Below, one piece after another: positions 19,889 through 28,833 of a stretch of DNA of 64,000 bases. The notes under the pieces are model-generated. The model was not told the DNA's origin, did no database searches, and was given only the letters and a program-made list of their open reading frames with translations. The translations under genes and the position numbers were made by a program. Source of the DNA: Triparma columacea (lineage: Eukaryota; Sar; Bolidophyceae; Parmales; Triparmaceae); NCBI GenBank assembly GCA_030267965.1, contig BRYA01000318.1, forward strand, positions 1 through 64,000, given 5' to 3'. The number at the start of each line of letters is the position of its first letter. The first letter of the stretch is position 1.

Positions 19889-22800
19889 ATGGTGTCAATA
19901 ACGTCCCTCCTGATCCTAGTCCTCCTTCCCATCCTCCTCCCCACTTCCGCCGCCAAGGTTTATCAGGTTATGCCTCAATTTCCGGAGATTACGTTCCAAA
20001 CTGATGATTCTCCGCCGGATGGTGTCGACGAGGGGAAATGGTCCCACGAACAGGTGAGAAGGACCACAAATGCCCTTTTTCTTCACATGCTAACCATCCT
20101 CTTCACCCTCCAGACATTGATTCATCTCTCGGATGCTCTCAACGACGGGACTTTATCCTTCGAAACCTCCCACTCCTACGTGAAATCGATACCCTCCCTG
20201 TCGTCTTTCCTTTCTCCTCCCACACCGTCTTACATCTTCCTGCTTTCGCTCCTCACCCAAATAAACCCACTTGTTACCACGGAAACTGCCTTGGTGAAAC
20301 ACCTGAGCGATGTACATATGACTACGTTCCAAACCACGATGATAAGATACCCCGAGGTTATTCGAGCCTTGGAGCGCTTGATTCCTGAACCCTCAGACTC
20401 AGACTCCGTGCCAAAGACCTACTGTGCTTTATCCCCCGGCTTCGTGTCATTCCTAGACATGGTCGCCTTCTCCCAGGTGCTGCTGTCTTCCGGTGCCAAA
20501 GGCGTAATCGAGCTCCTCAGCGTTAGCGAGCTCGTCACGTCTTCCGCCCTCCTGGCCACCCTGAACCGCAACCTCAACCCTTTCGGTGTGGAAATAAGGT
20601 ACACAACTTTCACGAACGTGGACGCCGTAAAGGGGAGAGCTGGAACGTGCGATTTCATGGCTGTAAACGCTAACAAGATTTACAACGGAAAGGAGGAGAG
20701 TGACGTGCGATTTCTCAACAGTAGGATACTGAAAATGCTGAAAGAAGATGGGGCGAAGGTAAGAATAGGTGACGAGGAAGAAAGGAAGGAAGAATGCTGC
20801 AGGAGAGGGGGCGTCTCTATCATCCCGTTCTGTTTATTGACTGATACAAAATGACTGAATTATCAACTGACATTTTCGCTCGTTGCAGCTGTTGATTTTG
20901 GATCCCCGGAATGGGGAAGTAGGAGATGGGAAGCTGGAGGTGAAGAATCTCTTCGAGGAGTATGAATCCGTGGAATTGATTGAGGAGTTCCAAGGCCTCA
21001 AGTGGCTCAAGGAGATGATAATACGACGGGGGAAAAATAGGATCGACGGCAGTGTGGCGACGCTCGGGACAAAGATTAATCAGGAGCTCTCGCCCACTAA
21101 CACCAGCGCCTATTTCTATTCCTACGCTAAGGCTAGGAGAGAGGAAAAGAGCGTTGATTCTCCTCTTAATATTTTCATAACGTCATGCGACGATAATACG
21201 CCCATCGATCAGCCGACAGACGCCGGTTTCCGCAACAGCGAAGTCACTACATCGTCTCTCTTTCTGAGTTTGGCGAAGGCCTCAAAGCTCTACACGGAAC
21301 TCCCGACCTTCGAGCTTTCTTTTGACGCTGAATTCGAAAAGGTGTTTGAAGGAAAGTGCCACCGTTGCAGCTACCACGTCGGGGGGGATGCGCGCTTCAA
21401 GGTGCCTTATTTCTATGGACGTCAAGGATTAGTATTTCTTACGAGTATTCTGTCTAACAATTTGGACGGGGGCACAAAAATAAACTTGTTCTGGGCGGTG
21501 GATGCCTCCAGCCAGGATTACGTGCAGAAACGCGCGGGCAAGATTTTAGAGAGGTTTGGGAAACTGGCTGAGGACGCGGTGACAATAACGTTCGTAAACA
21601 TTGCGAACGAGCGAGAAAAGTTGCCCCTACGACTTTCAGATGGCAAAGTCTGTTCCTCCGTGAGGCTGTATATTGCGGATTTGCTGCCAAACCTGCACGA
21701 TGTGGTTTACATAGATGTTGACAGCATATTGTTGTCGCCCCAAGCACTGAAAAGTCTTGTCAGAGAGAGGGACAAGGTCGTAGAGTCGGACACCTGGATT
21801 GGGGGGGCCTGGGAACATGGTTGCGACAGCCGTTCTGAATGGTACAATTGTGCGAAAGCGATAAGCAGGGGGTTCAATGCCGGGGTTCTTGTCTTCAATT
21901 TGGACAAAATAAGAGAACTCAAATTGAACGCCTCCTGGTTGTACGAGGCCCTGAAAGACGTTAAGGAAGGCGAAGAGCTCTTCGGGGACCAAGATATTAT
22001 TAACATGTCTGTCACAAAAATGGCCCCAAACACCGTAACGAACATGCCCTGTGAGTTGAATTACAGGCCTGATTCGTGTTATTTTGACAGCGTAGACTGC
22101 AAACGTTGCAGTGCAAGGCCTCTCATTCTTCAGTCAACGAGAGCTGCCTACTTACCTATCGTTCACGTACAAACCATTTACACTCCTGCCTTTGGTTTGG
22201 CTTTTTATGGTTTTAGCAGGCTATCCGACTGTTTGCTGGACGATGGACTGTCTGAATGGGGGGAATGCGCCATGGAGGGATTGGAGGGAATAAAGGACAA
22301 AAGCGTCGGGGCAATCAACGAGCACATTTGTAGTGATGTGCAAGGCGAAATACTCAAAAGTGTTCGTGAAACCTTAATGAGGTTGAGTAACGCTGCTATT
22401 CCCGTCTCTCCTAACACTCCCACGGAAGCACAACAACATAGGGACAAGACGTACGAGATGATAACCGAAGGTTTCAGAAGTGGCATCTTCAACGACGAGA
22501 TTTCACCTTGGTACAGGGACCGCCAACACCCCCGCAAGGCCCCCGCTCGCTCAAACAAAATCCACAACATGGTGCCAGTCGGGCATGAAGCCGTCATAGA
22601 GAGGAGGCAGATGGGTGCGTTTATCGAGTACGTCAACGACAATATTGCAAAAGAGGAGGGAGGCAAGAGGGTGAATTGTTTGGAATGGGAGCCAAAGATC
22701 TATTCCAAATTCATCGGTGCATGCGATGTAGTAGATGAATACAACTTTTTGGGGACTCGTGATGGAAGCGAGGGGGTCGTCATCACAGGTGACCTGACAG

Positions 22801-24056
22801 CGTTAAACTTTCCACATTCTAGCAATACCACATCGAAGTATGACATAATCATATGCATGCAGGTATTTGAGCACTTGAAGGGCGAGCCAAAGGTCGCAAT
22901 GTCAAATATATTTGCAATGTTGGCTGAAGGAGGAAACCTGATATGGAGTGCACCTCATGTTAGCCCTGTTCACGCCGACCCGAGCGATTATTGGAGGTTT
23001 ACTCCCGAAGGTGCAAAGTATTTGGCCGAAGAGGCCGGTTTTGTTGTGAAGAGGCTATGGGCCCCTGGTGGCGTGGCCCTTGTCGGTGGCAGCATACTGG
23101 GGGTTCACGCTGACTACTGGCACGATTCCGAAATTGTAACTAGCATCAATGACGACGCTTGGCCAATGCAGACCTACATGTGGCTTGAGAAACCTAAAAT
23201 CGAGCACAGTCAGATCACGATCCACGAGGCAATGCTTGAAGAAGGTACTGACAAGACGGAGCACGGATTTAGCAAAGTCTACGATCTCGAGCTTTCTCAC
23301 CTCAAAACGCAGCCTACAGTACTACTCGAATTCGGGGTCTTCCAAGGAGCATCCCTCAGGGCCTGGTCGAAGTTCTTCACCAGCGACTCAAGCGTCATTA
23401 TAGGCGCAGACAACTTTTTGGGTAAAATGGGTTGGACGTTCCCCGATGGCTCTCCCTTAACATTCGCTAATCCCCTCCGGGTGCTGAAGGAACAACAGTT
23501 CGATCTCCTCCCCTCAAACGCTGAGGTTTTGATCTGCGACCAGTCATCAGTCTCGGACTTGGACGGCACATCTCGGCACCTGCGCTCGCGCTTCAACAAC
23601 CAAAGTCCACTCAGTGTCATCATTGACGATGGCTCTCACCTAATGCGCGACCAGCAAATAACGTTTGCGCGCTTCTTCCCTCTCCTGAGACCGGGGGGCA
23701 TTTACGTAATGGAGGACGTCCACTCTTCATCTCAACAAGGTTACGATGTCGGCGTGGTCGCCCACAAGAAGGGGCACAACATCATGAACGATTGGTGGAC
23801 GCTCCTTGGTACGCTCGAAACCACGGGGAGGGTTGAAAGCGCGTACATGACGGCGGAGGAGGAATCGCTGTTGAGCAGGTGGATCGTAAGAGTCAAATGC
23901 TACGTAATCAAAAGAGGAGAATCAGAGACTTGCCTTATTTTCAAGAGGGGAGAAGAAAAAGAAGAGAGGGGCGTAGAGGGGGTGAAGATCGAAGTTGTAG
24001 AAGGGTTGGTGGAGAGCACCATAAGCTACAAAGATCTCAAATATAGTGAATTGTGA
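19889..24056 (+). CDS. Secretory GT8 glycosyltransferase fused to two SAM methyltransferase domains
   Basis: Exons 19889-20758 and 20889-24056 (phase 0; GTAAGA donor, TTGCAG acceptor); 1345 aa. The start is ATG MVSITSLLILVLLPILLPTS, a signal peptide or anchor. Residues 30-440 have no clear family. About 460-720: GT8-type domain (VPYFYGRQGLVFLTSIL; the metal-binding DxD as VVYIDVDSILL; GFNAGVLVFNLDKIR; FGDQDIIN). About 880-1020: class I methyltransferase (CLEWEPKIYSKFIGACDV, ICMQVFEHLKG, GGNLIWSAPHVSP). About 1095-1240: second methyltransferase of the Methyltransf_24/MycE type (LLEFGVFQGASLRAW, IIDDGSHLMRDQQ, GGIYVMEDVHSS). The likely site is the Golgi lumen, building a methylated glycan; the acceptor is unknown. 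The frame is continuous, so the fusion is not a model artefact. Confidence 0.85.
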
Positions 24057-24108
24057 AATAATGTATGTACAAATATCTCAAATATAGTGAATTGTGAAAT
24101 AATGTATG
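24034..24108. repeat. 34-bp direct repeat across a stop codon
   Basis: A 34-mer beginning ATCTCAAATATAGTGAATTG occurs at 24034-24067 and again at 24075-24108 (41-bp period). The first copy contains the codons for the last residues and the TGA stop of the GT8-methyltransferase gene. The second is 3' UTR. It is a small local tandem duplication. Confidence 0.85.
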
Positions 24109-24167
24109 CACGTTAGGGTTGTATGTATGTACATGTAGCTTCGTCAAATAATGAAATAAATCCTCAT

Positions 24168-25091
24168 TCATTCTTCTTTTCTCCTTTTCCTCGAATAGTT
24201 CGCCACCTTCACCGCGCTCACAACCAAAGCGATAAGGAGTAAGAATAAGTATATCTTTCCTCCAAACGGAAGCACGTCCAAGTCCAACAAACCGCCTCTC
24301 ACCCCGTGTCTGTAGCCCACCGCCATTTCCAACACCAACGTGATGCATCCAAACTTGAACATGCTACCAGTTCTTTTTTCGGTCCCTTCTAGCACAAAGT
24401 AATAGAGTTCTAAGCCCATGAGCATTGTACGGAGGGGGTTAATTGGGTGCTCCGCGGGGATGAACAGAACTGCTTTCAACACAAACGCGTTGAGAATACT
24501 GAACATGGTGCTGGTGACGATGCAAGTGTGCATCCACGGCTCCCGTTCCAAGGGCTTCAACCACGACCACCCCCTATTTTCGAGCAAGTAAGTGCTAAGG
24601 AGAATGCCCAGAGCTATTCCTATATTATTGCAGACAAGCACATCAAGAATAAGGCTGTCATACCAACATTCATTAAAGTTTGTAAACCAGTTTTTCAGCG
24701 ATAGCTCCATTAACTCGAAGCCAACGCTCACCATCCATGTCAGGGTTGCATTTCTTATGCTAAAAGACATGACGAAGAACCCCAAGAGGTGCACTATAAA
24801 AAATCTATCTAACATGGAGCCCAGGTTGGACATGCTGCTGCAGTTCTGCGCGTACGAGAGCTCCTTAAAATCTAAAGACGGGTCGCCTGATCCGAGACCC
24901 AGAATGAATCGGGTTTCGATTGCGACATCCTCCGAGCTTCTGGTGAGGATCAGAAGCAGAAGGATATTGTAGATTGCGAGGGAGGTCCTGAGGGAGGGAA
25001 GGGGGGGGGGGTGAGCGATTTGCGCAGGAGTCTAGAACTTTTTTTGGTGCGCTCACTTGGTTAGGAGCGCTAGCTTATTGGAAGACCCCAT
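24168..25091 (-). CDS. Phosphatidylserine synthase (base-exchange, PSS1/2 family)
   Basis: Exon 1 starts at the ATG at 25091 (MGSSNKLALLT), with a split Lys codon at an AA|GTGAGC donor near 25054. Exon 2 begins after CCCTCAG near 24988 and runs to 24168; about 300 aa. Diagnostic matches to animal PTDSS1/2 are FNECWYDSLILDVLVCNN followed by GIALGI, then the later AEHPINPLRTMLMGLELYYF. There are five or more hydrophobic segments. The enzyme swaps the head group of PC or PE for serine at the ER. The N-terminal transmembrane pair and RPHP region of animal enzymes are missing or lie in an unseen exon. The ethanolamine kinase gene lies 0.7 kb away, and RIIAD1 diverges from it. Confidence 0.85.
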
Positions 25092-25280
25092 TCGGCTTCC
25101 TCAATTTCATTAAAAGAAAAACAAAAAAAGTTGTTAGGAACAAGGTCAAAGAAAATTAAAAAGAGAGATTGGCAGTGAGACGGACCAACCCTAAGTTCCT
25201 CCCGTCGTAATCTTCCCTTCCGAACCCCCACCTCTCTGCGTCTCAATCCCTGAATCTCCGTTGAAGTTGGGCAAAATACC

Positions 25281-25666
25281 ATGGACAGCCTAACCGAGGA
25301 CCAGCAGAAGGCCTTGAATACTACCAAAATGGAAATGCGGATAGGAAATGAGATATACATACGTGAACATAAGGAGCTCAAGTACTTGGTTAGTCGTTTT
25401 ATGTAAGTGACGGGGGCGCAGAGAAGGGGGTTGGTGGAGGCCGGGCAGTGGGAGGGGAAGGTTGTGTGAGGTGAGGGGAGTTGTTTGGAACTTTCCGACT
25501 AACTCTGGCCGTGCGCTCCTTTCGCTTCTTCCCCGTTCTCAGGTCCAAGATATTGGAGGAAAAGCCCGACGACACAGTTGCCTTTGCCGCAACCTACTTC
25601 ACAACCCCAGGTCTGGAGGAAGTCATCAAGGAGGAGATGGGAAACCCGACAATGTTTGGGAGTTAA
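25281..25666 (+). CDS. RIIAD1: RIIa-domain protein, RIIAD1-like (ciliary)
   Basis: Exons 25281-25402 and 25543-25666, phase 2; 81 aa. The short protein aligns end to end with RIIAD1: KMEMRIGNEIYIREHKEL, then LVSRFMSKILEEKPDD spanning the intron, then FAATYFTTPGLEEVI. RIIa dimerisation folds dock on A-kinase-anchoring helices and are common in radial spoke and fibrous-sheath proteins, so a flagellar role is inferred. It is read divergently from the PS synthase (190 bp apart) and converges on the ethanolamine kinase gene. Confidence 0.85.
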
Positions 25667-25768
25667 GCGGACTGTTTTCAATTCGAAATTTAGTAGTGGT
25701 TTTTCCGCATTTGCGCTTATTAGTTTGCATGACAATGTTCACCTTGAAAGTTGAGTTGAGTTGAGTCC

Positions 25769-27306
25769 TCACTTCAATTCTCCAAACCTAGCCTTTGCGT
25801 AGTTGAGATAATCGAACTCCCCCGTTCCCTCAGTGTTTCCTTGATTGACCCCCCAGAGACCCCAATAGCAATGGTTAAGCTGCTCAAAAACGCCAACCTG
25901 CCCCAACAAAATGTTCACCATCTCCTCCCTCTCCTCTTCCCCACAGTCTGGCGCAACCTTAGCATCAACGTACGTCTTGATAAATTTGGTCTTCTGCTCG
26001 ATGTTCGGGAGGAGGCTGTAGTCGGGTTTGCTGTCGTCAGTGCCCCCCGCGAACTCGTTGAAATGGTTCGCAATGTCAAAGCAAATATAATTCATGCCGC
26101 CGTACTCAAAGTCTATGAGCTTGATGGTCTTGTCCTTGTTCCTCATAATGTTGGCAGCGAGGAGGTCGTTGTGGCAGAAGGCGATTTGGGGGGGAGAGGG
26201 GAACTCAGATAACTGTTGTTTGAACTGCGAGGGAGGAGGGGGGGGGGGAGCACGCGGCAGGGAGGAGCGCAGTGATGACCGAGGGGTCACGTTAGCGCTT
26301 AGAATCGTCGCAGTGCTCTTTCAGTCCCATTCTCACCTTTTCGATCGCCTCTCCTACAGCATCAACGTTCAATTTGATGGCGCGCTCGTTGTCCTCTTGG
26401 GTCTTGAAGGTGCCTTTCTCTACTGCCTCCTTGGCGTTTCCCAACCAAGTGGCAAGCTCGGGGAACAAGTTGGATTCCGCTCCGAAGACCACCTTGAGCA
26501 GGTCGTTGGGGGTGAAGTTGTGGACCTTGCACATCTCTAAGGCGATGGAGGCGGAGGTTTCAGGATCAGCAAAGTCCTCCTTTTCGAGAGGGGCGTAACC
26601 CTTCAAGAAACCCTCGATTCTTCCGCCCCCAGCATTCGGGGGGGTGCCAAACCTTCCGAGGTACTTGTAAGCTACACTGTCGTCGCAAAGGCAAGCATAT
26701 GCACTCGTCTCGTTGTCCCTATTTATCAACCCCTCGGCCCCGAACAGCCGAATAAGTACGCCCTCTCCCTCGCACCCAATCTTGACAGTGTCGTGGTTGA
26801 CCAGGTAGAGGTCATTTGTGATTCCTCCAGAAATGCGCTTAATTGTCCAACCCGAGGTTGAAGGCTCGGGGGAAGGCGGGTAGATCCAATAAGGCTGGGA
26901 GAAATTATTCGAAATATCTGCGTGGGAAAGAAGGGAGGGGGGGGGCAATTGCGGGGGTGGAGGGGGTGGGGGGGGATGAGGAGATGGGGAGATGGGTAAG
27001 AGGAAAGGAGGGTGCCCAAAGGAGGTGCCGTGTTTTCCACAACAAATCAAGTAGCGGAGGTTTTTGCAAGTTTACCATAAGAAGATAGTGCAAGAAAGCA
27101 CCGGGTATCACAAAAACACGTCGAAATCGCAACTCACCTTCTCCTGCCACAGCATTCATCGATCGCAATAATTCGACTAGATCTTTTTTCATGTCTGTGG
27201 AGGATCGAGACACGTAAGTGTTTGGGAGGTAGGGTGCATTGTACACAACGCCAGAGTCAGGCCCGCCTGAACTACGTAGAGAGACGAAAAGGTTGTTGGT
27301 CGCCAT
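25769..27306 (-). CDS. Ethanolamine (choline/ethanolamine family) kinase
   Basis: Three exons: 27306-27138, 26917-26337 and 26224-25769 (phases 1 and 0); 401 aa. Motifs: GWTIKRISGGITNDLYLV (phosphate-binding start), Brenner's motif as AFCHNDLLAANIM, and the family motif IDFEYGGMNYICFDIANHFN carrying the metal-binding Asp. The C-terminal QLNHCYWGLWGVNQG matches the Trp-rich helix of choline/ethanolamine kinases. It phosphorylates ethanolamine (or choline) in the cytosol as the first step of the Kennedy pathway. The preference for ethanolamine is suggested by overall similarity, not proved. Confidence 0.87.
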
Positions 27307-27759
27307 AAAGACAAGAAGTGCAAAAATGAGCAATCACAAATAAATTTCAAGACGCAAATGTGAACTCTGTTACTGGATTCAAACTGCGGTTTTTACACGT
27401 CCACAAGACAGGTGTTAAAATTCAAACGTCTGCGCTAGGAAAATAATACCGTCGGGCCTCTGGAAAAGGTGATTTCATTTGATTTTTTGATTTCTATGGG
27501 TCTTTGGCGATTTTTACGAGATCCAGCGCGTTTCATACTTACACTTGAGAGAAAGTAGCACTTCCTTTCTTACCAGACAAAAAAATATTGATTGACGTGT
27601 GTCTCCAAATGGGTATTCTATTCATTTATTTTCACAATGTGACTGTTTGTTTTTCCTTTCCTCGCCTACTTCATTTTTTTTTTCAACCCTGGTTTAGTGA
27701 CCAAGATCGGCATAATAACGACAACTTGAGGTTTCAACTGGCTTTTTCACATTATAGAT
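27307..27759. promoter_or_regulatory. Divergent intergenic region, ethanolamine kinase / DDI1-like protease
   Basis: About 450 bp between two divergent genes, moderately AT-rich with poly-A and poly-T runs (27579-27586, 27675-27684). No ORF, repeat or known element is evident. Confidence 0.35.
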
Positions 27760-28713
27760 ATGGAAGCTTTACTTCTTATCGTCTTAATGGCGATCATCTT
27801 GGCTGTAAAAGGTTCTTCTCACACCCACCCATGTCAGGGAATTGGGGTTCCTCCTCCACCTCAGCCTCGTGGCAGAAGGAGTTCTTCATCTCTAGAACGA
27901 CCACCCTCTCTCTTGTCAGTTGAAGTGGGTATAGAATGCCAAGGTGACAAGAAGAGACTACAGGGCCACATCGATTCTGGTGCCCAAGGTAAGAGGTCCA
28001 TCATTTTCACTAATTTTTACGTCATTGTCCCTTTTTCTGACGCCTTTCCCCATATTTGTTCCTCAGTGACCGTAATGACGTTATCGGCTGCTCGAAGACT
28101 CTCTTTAGTCCCCCATATTGATCGCTCCTTGGCGACCAAGGCGATTGGGGTAGGGGTGGGCTCCATAGTGGGTCGAATTCGGGGCGTAAGGATAACGGTG
28201 GGTGACGAGATCGTAGCGTGCGACGTCGCAGTCCTTGAAGATGGCAGGGGTGGAGATAGGAATGTAGAGTGTTTGGTGGGCCTTGATGTGCTCAACAAGC
28301 TTGAGGCTGTCATCGATGTCCGACGGGGGATTACCCTAAGAGGCGGCAGGAAGATTCCCTGGGTCAACAGCACCCCAAAAATGGAGCAGCAAAAGAAGCC
28401 GGCTCGACAGCCGTTCACTCCGCCCTCGCCTCGGGCATTGAGGCGACATTCCCCTCCCCCTCATCCTTCGACCCGGGAGGAACCAACGTACAACCCTGAT
28501 ACCGACACTTATATTCCTCCCGTCGACTTAGAGGTCGAAGCCGAGCTTGATCAGCTCGACGACGACGAGATTGAGGAGATCATCAGGAGGGAGGACAAGG
28601 ATGATGTGAGGGGGATGGAAAGGAAGTACGATTACATCAACGGACAGGTTGATGAAGAAGAGGAAATTGACGAGAGCGAGAGTGAGAGCGACTTCGATAT
28701 GTCTGGTGTGTAG
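27760..28713 (+). CDS. Retropepsin-like aspartyl protease of the DDI1 type with signal/anchor sequence
   Basis: Exons 27760-27988 and 28067-28713, phase 1; 291 aa. The active-site motif is GHIDSGAQ, split by the intron just after it and continuing VTVMTLSAARRLSLVPHIDR. The family's second block follows: GVGVGSIVGRIRGVRITVG, then ECLVGLDVLNKLEAVID. This is the DDI1/retropepsin-like fold, which acts as a dimer with one Asp per chain. Unusually, the N-terminus is a hydrophobic leader (MEALLLIVLMAIILAVKG) instead of DDI1's ubiquitin-like domain, so this form is probably membrane-tethered or secretory. The C-terminus is long, acidic and Ser/Glu-rich. Substrate is unknown. Confidence 0.78.
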   Translation: MEALLLIVLMAIILAVKGSSHTHPCQGIGVPPPPQPRGRRSSSSLERPPSLLSVEVGIECQGDKKRLQGHIDSGAQGKRSIIFTNFYVIVPFSDAFPHICSSVTVMTLSAARRLSLVPHIDRSLATKAIGVGVGSIVGRIRGVRITVGDEIVACDVAVLEDGRGGDRNVECLVGLDVLNKLEAVIDVRRGITLRGGRKIPWVNSTPKMEQQKKPARQPFTPPSPRALRRHSPPPHPSTREEPTYNPDTDTYIPPVDLEVEAELDQLDDDEIEEIIRREDKDDVRGMERKYDYINGQVDEEEEIDESESESDFDMSGV

Positions 28714-28833
28714 ATGGAGATCGCACAATCACTGCTGTAAGAATAGTCACTGTAACACCACACACCAAACACCACAACCCACGCACAAAAATCGTGACAC
28801 TGTTTCTATAACAAAGATCTTGTCTTTCTGTTT

